From Alphaproteobacteria bacterium (GTDB lineage Bacteria > Pseudomonadota > Alphaproteobacteria > Rhizobiales > CAJQND01), in assembly GCA_024227565.1 (NCBI GenBank), contig JAAEUE010000290.1:162963-226962 (forward strand): a DNA stretch of 64,000 bases, in the 5' to 3' direction. Made by a program: the position numbers and the translations under genes. Below, one piece after another: positions 1 through 8,135 of the stretch. The notes under the pieces were generated by a model. It made no database searches and had not been told where the DNA came from. It saw only the letters and a list, made by a program, of their open reading frames with translations. Every line of letters begins with the position of its first letter. The stretch's first letter is position 1.

Positions 1-159
1 GCCGCCCTGGTGCTTTTCATTGGGCCGGCACAAAGTATCGCCACCTCGCTTTTGGTGATCATCTTGCTGTTTTGGCGCCAGATGAGCACCCGCACCGCCC
101 GGGCCATCGGGCGCTATGTGGAGCTTTTGGAAAGTGATGACGATGGGAACCCGCGATGA
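1..159 (+). CDS. C-terminus of a membrane protein (cut by window edge)
   Basis: Only the last 52 codons are present, and the frame is open to the left edge. The piece holds one clear hydrophobic segment (around SIATSLLVIILLFW) followed by a basic stretch and a short acidic tail ending DDDGNPR, so the protein probably ends in the cytoplasm after a last membrane helix. Its TGA overlaps the ATG of the following DUF1989 gene by four bases (ATGA), which implies translational coupling and a shared operon. Too little is visible to assign a family. Confidence 0.7.
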   Translation, partial: AALVLFIGPAQSIATSLLVIILLFWRQMSTRTARAIGRYVELLESDDDGNPR

Positions 160-794
160 GTGTGCCAAGTGATGTGCTGCCGGCTGGTGCGGTGACTGTT
201 GAGGACACGGTGGTGCCGGCCTGCGCCCCCTGGAGCGCGCGGGTGGCACAAGGGCACCATTTGCGCCTGATCGATTTGGAAGGCCAGCAGGCGATCGACT
301 TTCTCTGCTTCAATGCAGATGACCCGGCCGAGCGTTATCATGCGGCCAACACCATCAAGATCCCCTGCCAGCTCTATCTGGGCCAGGGCTCGGTTCTGCG
401 CTCAAGCCTGGCGCGGCCGATGATGACAATTGTTGAAGACAGCTGCGGCGGGCACGACACGATCTTCGGCTGTTGCTCGTTTGAGGTCGATGAGGTGCGC
501 TATGGCGCCACGAACCCGGAATGCTGCCAGCGCAACTTTGAACGCGAGCTGGCTGAGCATGGCCTGGGCCCGGAGCACATTGTGGCCAACGTCAACTTCT
601 TTATGAATGTGCCGGTGAAACCGGATGGTCATACGGCAATCACGGTGAGCCAGTCAAAACCTGGCGACTATGTGGATCTCAGGGCCGATATGGATGTGCT
701 TGCGGTGTTTTCCAATTGCCCCGAGGCGCTGAATGCCGCAACCGGGGCGGGGCCATCGCCGGTCAGGGCGATTGTCTACCAGCCCGGCGGTTGA
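156..794 (+). CDS. DUF1989 / urea carboxylase-associated family protein
   Basis: 212 residues matching the DUF1989 family, whose members often accompany urea carboxylase or guanidine-related genes; their biochemical role is not settled. Family-like stretches include DLEGQQAIDFLCFNADDP near residues 41-58 and HTAITVSQSKPGDYVDLRAD near the C-terminus. Several cysteines (CGGHDTIFGCC, ECC) could bind metal. The start overlaps the stop of the upstream membrane-protein gene by four bases. Two EamA transporters and a cupin gene follow, so the cluster may handle a small nitrogen compound, but no urea carboxylase is present. Family assignment is firm; substrate unknown. Confidence 0.85.
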   Translation: MSVPSDVLPAGAVTVEDTVVPACAPWSARVAQGHHLRLIDLEGQQAIDFLCFNADDPAERYHAANTIKIPCQLYLGQGSVLRSSLARPMMTIVEDSCGGHDTIFGCCSFEVDEVRYGATNPECCQRNFERELAEHGLGPEHIVANVNFFMNVPVKPDGHTAITVSQSKPGDYVDLRADMDVLAVFSNCPEALNAATGAGPSPVRAIVYQPGG

Positions 795-798
795 TCGG

Positions 799-1686
799 TT
801 GAGCCGGCGTGCCCCAACAGGAGTTCCAGAGTTCGCCATTGGCTTGGCGTTGGTCGGGGCGTTTCTGTTGGTGGGCCAGGACAGCACCATCAAATGGTTG
901 TCGTCTTCGCTTGGCATCATACAGATCCTGTTCTTGCGCAACCTGATCGCCATGGGACTGCTGTGGTCCGGCGCGGCGGTCAGCGGCCGGCCGATTGTTC
1001 TTAAGACGAGCAATCCAGGTCTCATGCTGCTGCGCTCGTTGTTCGGGGTGGTTGGTTGGTTCTGTTTCTTCTCCGGGCTGAAATATCTGCCGCTGGCCAC
1101 AGTAATGGCGCTGTTCTTTAGCTTTCCGATTTTCGTCACGGCGCTGTCTGCGCCGATCTTGGGCGAGCGGGTTGGCTCGCGCAGGTGGTCTGCCGTGCTT
1201 TTAGGGTTTTGTGGGGTGTTGGTGCTCACCCGGCCGGGCGTTGCCTTGGAATGGCCCATGCTCTACGTGCTTGGCGCCTCGCTGAGTTGGGCCTTCATTG
1301 CCCTTTTGACCCGTAAGCTCGGCACCACCGAAAGCACCGGCACCATGGTGTTCTATGCCCTGGCCAGTTTCGTGGTGATGATGGCGGTGCCAATCTATTG
1401 GGTTTGGGAGACGCCCAGTCACATGGATCTTGCCCTGGTCAGTTTGGCAGCGCTGGTGGGCGTGAGCGGCCAGATGTGCCTGATCCGGGCCTACACCCTT
1501 GCTGCGCCGTCTGTTGTGGGCCCGATCGAGTACACAGGTCTGATCTGGGCCACGCTGATGGGCTACCTTATCTGGGATCACATACCAGATGTCGTCACCA
1601 TCATCGGGGCGTTGATCATCGCGGCCAGCGGGCTCTACATCATCCACCGCGAAGCCGGAGGCTTCAAGCGGGGTCTGCGCCGATAG
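799..1686 (+). CDS. EamA/DMT superfamily transporter
   Basis: Ten-helix drug/metabolite transporter of the EamA type, an inner-membrane carrier probably exporting a metabolite. Two tandem EamA halves are visible: the first has the LFLRNLI and LMLLRSLFGVVGWFCFF helices, the second ends GPIEYTGLIWATLMGYLIWDHIP. An upstream ATG at 733 would overlap the DUF1989 gene by 62 bases and add an Arg/Pro-rich tail that does not look like this family. I therefore prefer the TTG at 799, giving about 295 residues starting MSRRAPTG. Substrate cannot be read from sequence. A second, different EamA gene follows after 85 bases. Confidence 0.85.
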   Translation: MSRRAPTGVPEFAIGLALVGAFLLVGQDSTIKWLSSSLGIIQILFLRNLIAMGLLWSGAAVSGRPIVLKTSNPGLMLLRSLFGVVGWFCFFSGLKYLPLATVMALFFSFPIFVTALSAPILGERVGSRRWSAVLLGFCGVLVLTRPGVALEWPMLYVLGASLSWAFIALLTRKLGTTESTGTMVFYALASFVVMMAVPIYWVWETPSHMDLALVSLAALVGVSGQMCLIRAYTLAAPSVVGPIEYTGLIWATLMGYLIWDHIPDVVTIIGALIIAASGLYIIHREAGGFKRGLRR

Positions 1687-1771
1687 CAGGGGTGAAATTT
1701 TTTCATGCCTCTCCGGTCTCCCCGGTGTTCTAAGGGCGTAGGGGTGTGTAATCGGTGAGACCGGATTTCGG

Positions 1772-2689
1772 ATGACCAATGCGACAGTGACCCAGCCATC
1801 GGTCCTCAGCTACCGCAATGGCGTTCTGCTGGTGTTGGTTGCCGGTGTGCTTTGGTCCACGGTTGGCCTTGGTATCCGGTCGATCGAAAATGCGGAAGTC
1901 TGGCAAATTCTGCTCTACCGTTCTTGCAGCCTTTCGCCCTTCCTCTTCATCATCTTGTGGCTGCGCTCAGGCGGGCGGCCCTTCGAGCGGATCCGGCAGT
2001 CCGGTGTCCCGGGCGTCATCGCCGGTCTGTCTCTGGTGGCGGCCTACGCGGGCGGGATCATCGCCTTGCAAGCCACATCGGTGGCCAACGCCATGTTGCT
2101 GTTTGCCTCCGCACCGTTCTTCACCGCCTTGTTGGGCTGGCTGGTTCTGCGTGAGCCCGTGCGGCGGGCAACCTTTGTGGCCATAGGGGTGGCGATTGCA
2201 GGGATCGCCATCATGGTGTCGGACGATGAGTCGGACGGCGCCATGGCCGGCAACCTGGCCGCGCTGGGTTCGGCCTTTGGGTTTGCGGTGTTCACCGTGG
2301 CGCTGCGCTGGGGGAAAACCTCCGACATGATGCCGTCGGTGTTTCTGTCGGGGCTGTTTGCAATTGTCATCACCGGCACTGTCTGCCTGCTCAAGGGCCT
2401 GCCCTTGGTGCTGAGCGTGAACGATGGGTCCATCGCGCTGGTCATGGGTGTGTTCCAGGTGGGGGCCGGGCTGGTGCTCTACACCTTGGGATCGAAGGCC
2501 GTTCCGGCGGCCGAGCTTGCCTTGCTCTCCATGGCGGAAGTTCTGTTGGGGCCCATTTGGGTTTGGCTGTTCATCGGTGAAACCGCCGGTGTTTACACGC
2601 TCATCGGCGGGGCCGTGTTGCTGGCGGCTATTGTGGGCAACGCCCTGTCGGGACTAAGACGGAGGCCTCCGGCGATCACCTCGCCCTGA
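1772..2689 (+). CDS. EamA/DMT superfamily transporter
   Basis: 305 residues with ten predicted membrane helices in two EamA repeats. The family pattern of a conserved inward helix is seen in ALQATSVANAMLLFASAPFFTALLGWLVLREPV, the usual end of repeat one, and in AELALLSMAEVLLGPIWVWLFIGE in repeat two. It is not a recent duplicate of the upstream EamA gene: the two share only family-level motifs. The cluster DUF1989-EamA-EamA-cupin runs in one direction with short gaps and may be one transcription unit. Transported compound unknown. Confidence 0.88.
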   Translation: MTNATVTQPSVLSYRNGVLLVLVAGVLWSTVGLGIRSIENAEVWQILLYRSCSLSPFLFIILWLRSGGRPFERIRQSGVPGVIAGLSLVAAYAGGIIALQATSVANAMLLFASAPFFTALLGWLVLREPVRRATFVAIGVAIAGIAIMVSDDESDGAMAGNLAALGSAFGFAVFTVALRWGKTSDMMPSVFLSGLFAIVITGTVCLLKGLPLVLSVNDGSIALVMGVFQVGAGLVLYTLGSKAVPAAELALLSMAEVLLGPIWVWLFIGETAGVYTLIGGAVLLAAIVGNALSGLRRRPPAITSP

Positions 2690-2709
2690 ACCCACATAAG
2701 AGAGGCAGC

Positions 2710-3082
2710 ATGCTGACCTATCGCATTGATGAAATGCCCGAAGAGTTGGAACATTTGGCCGTTTGTCGGCGAGGCTTCCGACTACAAGATCCTGCGCGGT
2801 AATCCGAGGGCATCTGGCCGGCTGGACATCGGTGAGGCCGACGGCATGCACCGGGTCGGTATCTGGCGCTGCACCGCCGGTGCGGTTGCGTGCAATGAGC
2901 TGGGCGACGAGCTGCAAAACATTGTGTCGGGCCGGCTTCGGATGGTGTGGCCTGATGGCAGCGAGGACCTCTTCGGCCCGGGCGACAGCTTCTTCACCCG
3001 CAAGGGCGACCGGGTGGTGTGGGATGTTTTGGAAGACGTGACCAAGGTGTTCTTCACCTATAACCGGGATGGAAAGCCATAA
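2710..3082 (+). CDS. Cupin-domain protein, apparently frameshifted near the N-terminus
   Basis: The main reading frame encodes a small single-cupin protein: a beta-barrel core with ELGDELQNIVSGRLRM and GPGDSFFTRKGDRVVW, the two cupin motifs, ending TYNRDGKP. In that frame the only starts are TTG 2726 and ATG 2729, giving an odd MKCPKSWNI beginning. An ATG at 2710 behind a good AGAGAGG ribosome site reads MLTYRIDEMPEELEH and then runs out of frame exactly where the other frame reads WPFVGEASDYKI. Removing one T in the TTT at 2754-2756 joins them into one natural protein. Either a real frameshift mutation or a sequencing error. Cupins of this size are of unknown enzymatic role. Confidence 0.75.
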
Positions 3083-3138
3083 GGCTGACCAAATGAAGGC
3101 TCCGCGTGGGCCTTTGCGTTCGCTGATCGATTGTTATT

Positions 3139-3213
3139 TGGAGCGGGCGATGAGATTCGAACTCACGACCCTAACCTTGGCAAGGTTATGCTCTACCCCT
3201 GAGCTACGCCCGC
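3139..3213 (-). tRNA. tRNA-Gly (GCC anticodon)
   Basis: On the minus strand the sequence folds as a complete cloverleaf: acceptor GCGGGCG pairs with CGCCCGC, D-stem GCTC/GAGC, anticodon stem TAACC/GGTTA enclosing TTGCCAA (anticodon GCC), and T-arm with TTCGAAT loop. The 3' CCA is encoded. It is an orphan tRNA between convergent protein genes. Confidence 0.97.
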
Positions 3214-3382
3214 GTCCATATATGGCGGCCCGGCGATTGTTGCCGGGTGCGCGGGGTTTATTGCGCAACCGCAGCGTAAATGCAATAGGAACCTTGCGCC
3301 AATATGGCGACATATGCGCAACCCCCTCAAGACGCACAAAGATGCGCGTTTCACAGACATGAAGCAAACGGAGCCAATCGCC

Positions 3383-3874
3383 ATGCCGGCAACCCGCGAC
3401 GACCTAATTGCCCGCCTGGCCGAGCTGGGCATCGAAACCACAACCAAAGATCATGCCCCGGTCTATACGGTGGAGGAAGCCAGAGCCTTGCGCGGTGAGA
3501 TTTCTGGCGGACACTGTAAAAATCTGTTTTTAAAAGACAAAAAGGGCGTGCTTTGGCTCGTGGTCACGCTGGAGGATGCCCAGGTTGACCTGAAGGCCTT
3601 GCCGCAGAAAATCGGCTCCGGGCGGTTGAGTTTCGGCAAGGGCGAGCTTCTGGCCGAGGTGCTGGGCATTGAACCTGGCTCGGTGACACCGTTTTCGCTG
3701 ATCAATGACACCGAGCAAAAGGTGAAGGTGGTCCTGGATGCGGCCATGATGGCGCATGAGGTGCTGAACTATCATCCGCTGAAAAACGATGCGACCACCT
3801 CGGTTTCGTCGCAAGATCTGTTGAAATTCGTGCAATCGTGTGGGCACGCGCCGCAAATCGTTGCGGTGGCCTGA
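3383..3874 (+). CDS. proX: Prolyl-tRNA(Pro) editing protein, YbaK/ProX family
   Basis: About 163 residues of the YbaK/aaRS-associated domain, which hydrolyses mischarged Ala-tRNA(Pro) or related aminoacyl-tRNAs in trans. Family marks are ISGGHCKNLFLKDKKG (with the conserved lysines), LKALPQKIGSGRLSFG, LGIEPGSVTPFSLIND and the C-terminal YHPLKNDATTSVSSQDLLKF. ATG 3383 is preferred over ATG 3359 or 3314 because GGAG lies nine bases upstream and the protein then begins MPATRDDLIARL as in the family. The first ATG would place the start directly beside the tRNA leader. Function by homology is well supported. Confidence 0.92.
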   Translation: MPATRDDLIARLAELGIETTTKDHAPVYTVEEARALRGEISGGHCKNLFLKDKKGVLWLVVTLEDAQVDLKALPQKIGSGRLSFGKGELLAEVLGIEPGSVTPFSLINDTEQKVKVVLDAAMMAHEVLNYHPLKNDATTSVSSQDLLKFVQSCGHAPQIVAVA

Positions 3875-4024
3875 CGCGGGCGTTCAAGGCGGCATCTAAT
3901 TTATTGGCCAAGACCTCGCGGCGCTGTTGCATTCTCCGCAATAAACACTCACATATGAGGCAATCTGGTCCGCTGTTCGACACGAATTCATGTGGACCGC
4001 ACATTTGCAAGGAACAGGTTCGAT

Positions 4025-4981
4025 ATGTCCTTCACATTCTCCTACGGCAACGGCAATGCAAAGAGCCCTGATGCAAAGACCGCCCAACCTGCCGCGGCGG
4101 CTGCACCTGGCGACCTGATCAAAGACTCAACCCAAGACACCTTCATGGCCGATGTAATCGAGGCCTCACGGAGCGTTCCCGTGATGGTCGACTTTTGGGC
4201 CGATTGGTGCGGACCCTGCAAACAGTTGACCCCGGTGCTCGAAAAAGCGGTGACCGCGGCCAAGGGGGCCGTGAAACTGGTCAAGGTGAACGTAGATGAA
4301 AACCGCGAAATCGCCGCCCAGTTGCGCGTGCAATCGCTGCCCGCGGTTTATGCCTTCAAGGACGGCAAGCCGGTCGATGCCTTCATGGGCGCGCTGCCTG
4401 AAAGCCAGATCAAGACATTCATCGAGAAGCTCACCGGCTCTGCTGTGGGGCCAAGCGATGAAGAGATGATGATTGAAGCCGGGCAACAGGCCTTGGAAGC
4501 AGAGGATTTTCAAGCCGCTGCGGGAGCTTTCTCCGCTGTGCTGCAAAAAGATGCTGAAATCCTGCCCGCCATTGCGGGCCTTGTCCGAGCGCTGATCGGC
4601 GCTGAGGATCTGGAAGGGGCGCAAACCGCCCTGGCGCTGACGCCTGCTGGCAAAGAGAACAACGCTGAGATCAGTTCGGCCCGTGCCGCTCTGGAACTCG
4701 CGGCAACGCCCGCGGATTCTGAGGAGATTGCTGCCCTGACGGCAAAAATTGAGGCCGATGAGAAGGATCACCAAGCCCGCATCGATCTTGCGGTGGCGTT
4801 GAACGCGGCCGGGCGCTGTGAAGAAGCCATGGAGCATCTTCTGACGTCATTTCGCCAGGACCGCAATTGGAACGAAGAAGCAGCCCGCAAGCAGCTTCTC
4901 CAATTTTTCGAAGCCTGGGGCCATGCGGACGAACGCACTGTGGCAGGGCGCCGTCAATTGTCCGCAATCTTGTTCTCATAA
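4025..4981 (+). CDS. cnoX: Thioredoxin-fold co-chaperone, CnoX/YbbN type
   Basis: 318 residues. An N-terminal thioredoxin domain (about 30-140) carries an intact WCGPC redox motif at 61-65 and the cis-proline region QSLPAVYAF. The remaining 170 residues are alpha-helical and TPR-like (ALEAEDFQAAAGAFSAVLQ and RIDLAVALNAAGRCEEAMEHL), the architecture of YbbN/CnoX proteins, which protect unfolded clients and hand them to GroEL or DnaK. The start at 4025 has AAGGA 11 bases upstream; an upstream in-frame ATG adds a poor MDRTFARNRFD extension. The LON-domain gene follows after 8 bases, and the Trm112 and DUF971 genes continue the same unit. Confidence 0.9.
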   Translation: MSFTFSYGNGNAKSPDAKTAQPAAAAAPGDLIKDSTQDTFMADVIEASRSVPVMVDFWADWCGPCKQLTPVLEKAVTAAKGAVKLVKVNVDENREIAAQLRVQSLPAVYAFKDGKPVDAFMGALPESQIKTFIEKLTGSAVGPSDEEMMIEAGQQALEAEDFQAAAGAFSAVLQKDAEILPAIAGLVRALIGAEDLEGAQTALALTPAGKENNAEISSARAALELAATPADSEEIAALTAKIEADEKDHQARIDLAVALNAAGRCEEAMEHLLTSFRQDRNWNEEAARKQLLQFFEAWGHADERTVAGRRQLSAILFS

Positions 4982-4989
4982 CTGCCGCA

Positions 4990-5685
4990 GTGAACCTGCA
5001 CGAGACATATCGCTCAACGGCGGATCTGCCCAAACAAGTGCCGATCTTTCCGCTTGCCGGCGCGTTGCTGCTGCCGCGCGCGCACCTGCCGCTCAACATC
5101 TTTGAGCCGCGCTATTTGCAAATGATAGATGACGCCATGCGCGGCGACCGCATCATCGCCATGGTGCAGCCCAATACGGCCGAAGGCATCAAGGCGCAAG
5201 GGGACGCGGATGTGAAGCCCAGCGTTTACCGCATTGGCTGCGCGGGCCGCATAACATCTTTTTCGGAAACCGGAGACAACCGGTTCCTGATCTCGCTCAC
5301 CGGGGTTTGCCGTCTTCATTTGGGCGTTGAGCTTGAAAAGCAGACGCCCTACCGGATCTGCAAAGCTGAGTTTGATGCGTTTGCAGGCGATCTTGCCCCT
5401 GGTCAGGGCGAAGACGAAGTGGACCGGGAGGCCCTTCTGATGGCCTTCCGCAAGTTTCTCGACGCCAATGGCATGGAAGCGGACTGGGACGAGGTGGAGC
5501 AAACGCCAACCGAAGTGCTGGTGAACACCTTGTGTGTTCTCAGCCCCTATGATGCGGCCGACAAGCAGGCCATGCTGGAGGCAGGCACCTTGAAGGCGCG
5601 CTGCGAAACCTTGATCGCCTTGACCGAGATGGTGCTCGCCAGCCACGGACCAGCCCGCCGCACCGGCGGCCCCACACTGCAATAA
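4990..5685 (+). CDS. LON peptidase substrate-binding-domain protein
   Basis: 231 residues comprising only the N-terminal substrate-recognition domain of Lon protease, without AAA or protease parts. Characteristic are [35 protein letters not shown] near the N-terminus and [22 protein letters not shown]. Such stand-alone LON domains are common in Alphaproteobacteria next to a CnoX-type thioredoxin and are thought to act in protein quality control, but no activity is established. Start is GTG 4990, eight bases after the thioredoxin stop. A longer frame upstream would overlap the thioredoxin gene and is rejected. Confidence 0.9.
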   Translation: MNLHETYRSTADLPKQVPIFPLAGALLLPRAHLPLNIFEPRYLQMIDDAMRGDRIIAMVQPNTAEGIKAQGDADVKPSVYRIGCAGRITSFSETGDNRFLISLTGVCRLHLGVELEKQTPYRICKAEFDAFAGDLAPGQGEDEVDREALLMAFRKFLDANGMEADWDEVEQTPTEVLVNTLCVLSPYDAADKQAMLEAGTLKARCETLIALTEMVLASHGPARRTGGPTLQ

Positions 5686-5705
5686 ACCTGGAGCCTCCCC
5701 GCACA

Positions 5706-5927
5706 ATGCCAGACAGTTCAAAAGATACCTCGCGCGCGAAAACCGAGGCCCATGCGGTGGACCCCAAGCTTCTGGAAATTCTGGTGTGCCCGCTGACCAA
5801 GCAAACCCTGAGCTATGATGTGGACGCTCAGGAGCTGATCTCAAAGAAGGCCAGGCTGGCCTATCCTATCCGCGACGGCATTCCCATCATGCTGGTGGAA
5901 GAAGCCCGGGAGCTGGGTGATGACTGA
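5706..5927 (+). CDS. Trm112-family protein (YcaR-like)
   Basis: 73-residue zinc-ribbon-like small protein of the Trm112/YcaR family. The core reads [20 protein letters not shown], then [28 protein letters not shown]. Only the first cysteine position (CPLT) is kept, as is common in bacterial members that have lost the zinc site. In eukaryotes and archaea Trm112 activates methyltransferases; the bacterial role is unclear. The gene overlaps the next (DUF971) by eight bases, so the two are co-translated. Confidence 0.9.
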   Translation: MPDSSKDTSRAKTEAHAVDPKLLEILVCPLTKQTLSYDVDAQELISKKARLAYPIRDGIPIMLVEEARELGDD

Positions 5928-6294
5928 GGCCTATGATCCAGACAAGCCCTGGCCCACGGAGCTGCGCCTGAAGGACAAGGGCAAGCTGTTGGCGGTGACG
6001 TTCGACAACGGCGAATCCTATGAGTTCTCAGCGGAATTCTTGCGGGTGGAGAGCCCCAGCGCCGAGGTGAAAGGCCATGGGCCCGGCCAGGAAGTGACGG
6101 TGGCCGGCAAACGCAATGTGTCGATCTTGTCGCTCGAGCCGGTGGGCAATTATGCTGCCAAACTGTTCTTTTCCGACAACCACTCCACCGGGCTTTATGC
6201 CTGGAGCAGCCTGCTCACCATGGGCCGCACCAGGGATGAGATGTGGCAGGCCTATCTGGGTAAGCTTGAAGCTGAAGGCAAGAGCCGGAACTAG
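5920..6294 (+). CDS. DUF971 family protein (gamma-butyrobetaine hydroxylase N-terminal-like)
   Basis: About 124 residues. The fold is that of the N-terminal domain of gamma-butyrobetaine hydroxylase, seen in [39 protein letters not shown] and the C-terminal [19 protein letters not shown]. In bacteria stand-alone copies often sit near iron-sulfur or Mrp-type genes; function is not proven. ATG 5920 is chosen over GTG 5917; both overlap the Trm112 gene. Its TAG stop coincides with the left end of a palindromic element (TAGGGCAA), so that element forms the end of the coding sequence. Confidence 0.88.
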   Translation: MTEAYDPDKPWPTELRLKDKGKLLAVTFDNGESYEFSAEFLRVESPSAEVKGHGPGQEVTVAGKRNVSILSLEPVGNYAAKLFFSDNHSTGLYAWSSLLTMGRTRDEMWQAYLGKLEAEGKSRN

Positions 6295-6396
6295 GGCAAC
6301 TTCCGCTCCAACTGAGCGGAAGATGCCCCAGATTTTCGTTACGGGCGAGTAACTTATCCCCGCTCAGCCGTAACCGTCTGATCGGCGGTTGCTCTA
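6292..6396. repeat. 105-bp structured palindromic repeat, copy A (TA-GGGCAA ... TTGCTC-TA)
   Basis: Homologous over its full length to the copy at 61726-61830. Ends are near-inverted (TAGGGCAA and TTGCTCTA). Internal stems: TTCCGCTC (6301-6308) with GAGCGGAA (6314-6321), and GAGTAAC (6347-6353) with GTTGCTC (6388-6394). It fills most of the gap between the DUF971 gene and sulP, and its first TAG is the DUF971 stop codon. The TA at both ends suggests a TA target duplication as used by IS630/mariner-type elements (inference). Confidence 0.75.
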
Positions 6397-6499
6397 GAGC
6401 AAGGTTCTGCGCGCTGGTGATGCCTATCGCCAGACCGTGTTTCCATTTAAAAAGACTCTTAGAAACCCGGCACACGGAACGTTCTGAAGGGGCGCGCGT

Positions 6500-8119
6500 T
6501 TGAATCTTCTGCCCAAAACCATGAGCGGATTTGCCGGCGATTTGTACGGCGGCATTACCGCAGCAGTGGTGGCATTGCCTCTGGCCTTGGCCTTCGGAGT
6601 AGCTTCGGGCGTTGGGCCGATTGCCGGGCTGTACGGCGCCATCGCCGTTGGCTTTTTTGCAGCAGTTTTTGGCGGCACATCCTCTCAAGTTTCCGGTCCC
6701 ACCGGTCCCATGACCGTGGTCATGGCGGCGATTGTGGCCCAGCATGCCGACAGTCTGCCTGAGGCCTTCGCCATTGTGATTCTCGGCGGGCTCATTCAGA
6801 TCGGTTTTGGCGTGCTCAAGCTTGGCCGCTTTGTCTCCTACACGCCCTATTCGGTGGTGTCCGGGTTCATGTCGGGCATCGGGATCATCATCATTCTCAT
6901 CCAGACCTTGCCATTGTTTGGCTTGGCCGTGGTGCCGGATGGGCCTCTGGGGGCCATTCGCGCCTGGGGACGAATCCCGTTTGCCTTCAATCTGGATGCA
7001 ATGGCGATTGCTGGTGTTTCGTTGGCGATCATGATTTTCTGGCCGGAACGGGTGCGGGCGTTTTTGCCATCGCCGCTGGCCGCTTTGATTGTGGGCACCG
7101 TTCTCGGCGCTTTGGTGTTTCCCAACGCACCGGTGATCGGCAGTATTCCCACCGGTCTGCCGAACTTTATGCTGCCGGCAATTTCTCCGGGAGAACTTGC
7201 CAACATCGTCCAGCCGGCCTTCATTTTGGCCCTGCTGGGTTCAATAGACAGCCTGCTCACATCGTTGGTCGCCGACTCGATCACCCGCACGCGCCATAAT
7301 TCTGACCGCGAATTGATCGGCCAGGGTATCGGCAACATGGTGGCCGGACTGATTGGCGGCTTGCCCGGCGCCGGGGCCACCATGCGCACCGTGGTCAATG
7401 TGCGGGCCGGTGGGCGCACGCCTCTGTCCGGCGCGCTGCATGCCGTCATACTGCTGGGCCTCGTGCTTGGTTTGGGCCCGCTTGCAGAGCACATCCCCCA
7501 TGCGGTGCTGGCCGGCGTTCTGGTGAAGGTGGGGTGGGACATTATTGACTGGGGCTATTTGAAACGGGCGCACCGGGCCCCGCGCGACAAGGTGATCGTG
7601 ATGTTCGTGACCCTAGGCATCACGGTGTTTGTAGACCTCGTCACGGCTGTTGCCGTCGGGCTCATTCTGGCCGGATTTGCCACCGCGCGCTGGATGCAAG
7701 ACCAAGAGCTGGAGGGGGTGACGGCGGTTGCCCTGTCGAATTCTGAGGGCGTGCTCAATGACGAGGAGCGCGCCGCGCTCAAAGAGCTCGATGGGCGCAT
7801 CGGCATTATTGTGCTGCGCGGAGTTTTCTCCTACGCATCGGCCCGCGAGCTTGTTCAACGGGCCGGGGCGGAGACAGCAGGGCACGAGGCCATGATCTTC
7901 GATTTCAGCACGGCCGCCCACATTGACACCAGCGCTGCCCTGGCCATCGAGGAATTGATCGAGACCGCTCAGAGCGAGACGAAAGGCTGCCTTGTGGCCG
8001 GACTGTCCGGTCAGGCCGAGGAGACATTGAGGGCCTTGGGTGTCTTGGACGTGATGCCGCCGGAGCACATTGTCTCAACGCGGCTGAAGGCAATCAGGCA
8101 GGCTGGAGCGCTGCTCTAG
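6500..8119 (+). CDS. SulP-family inorganic anion transporter with STAS domain
   Basis: 539 residues. The membrane part (about 1-410) has the SulP/SLC26 core, including YGGITAAVVALPLALAFGVASGVGPIAGLYGA and the QVSGPTGPMTVV signature helix; the C-terminal STAS domain (about 430-535) has FDFSTAAHIDTSAALAIEEL. Substrates in the family include sulfate, bicarbonate and dicarboxylates, and specificity cannot be told here. Start is TTG 6500, supported by AAGGGG seven bases upstream; ATG 6521 is the alternative. The stop TAG at 8117-8119 is the left end of a 19-bp palindrome. The convergent neighbour is a TauE/SafE anion exporter. Confidence 0.93.
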   Translation: MNLLPKTMSGFAGDLYGGITAAVVALPLALAFGVASGVGPIAGLYGAIAVGFFAAVFGGTSSQVSGPTGPMTVVMAAIVAQHADSLPEAFAIVILGGLIQIGFGVLKLGRFVSYTPYSVVSGFMSGIGIIIILIQTLPLFGLAVVPDGPLGAIRAWGRIPFAFNLDAMAIAGVSLAIMIFWPERVRAFLPSPLAALIVGTVLGALVFPNAPVIGSIPTGLPNFMLPAISPGELANIVQPAFILALLGSIDSLLTSLVADSITRTRHNSDRELIGQGIGNMVAGLIGGLPGAGATMRTVVNVRAGGRTPLSGALHAVILLGLVLGLGPLAEHIPHAVLAGVLVKVGWDIIDWGYLKRAHRAPRDKVIVMFVTLGITVFVDLVTAVAVGLILAGFATARWMQDQELEGVTAVALSNSEGVLNDEERAALKELDGRIGIIVLRGVFSYASARELVQRAGAETAGHEAMIFDFSTAAHIDTSAALAIEELIETAQSETKGCLVAGLSGQAEETLRALGVLDVMPPEHIVSTRLKAIRQAGALL

Positions 8120-8135
8120 GGCAAGTTTTGCTCTA
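8117..8135. repeat. 19-bp palindrome supplying stop codons to both convergent genes
   Basis: TAGGGCAAGTTTTGCTCTA. Its left TAG is the stop of sulP (plus strand) and its right end, read on the minus strand as TAGAGCAA, is the stop of the TauE/SafE gene. It looks like the fused ends of the 105-bp element family with the middle deleted. It could also act as a short bidirectional transcription signal, though it lacks a T-tract. Confidence 0.6.

Noticed and set aside
733..798. ATG 733 as the start of the first EamA gene
   Set aside because: It would overlap the DUF1989 coding sequence by 62 bases and add an Arg/Pro-rich tail unlike the family.
5014..5844. 276-residue minus-strand reading frame
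   Set aside because: Antisense to the LON-domain and Trm112 genes, whose sequences are clear families; low-complexity composition of an antisense shadow.
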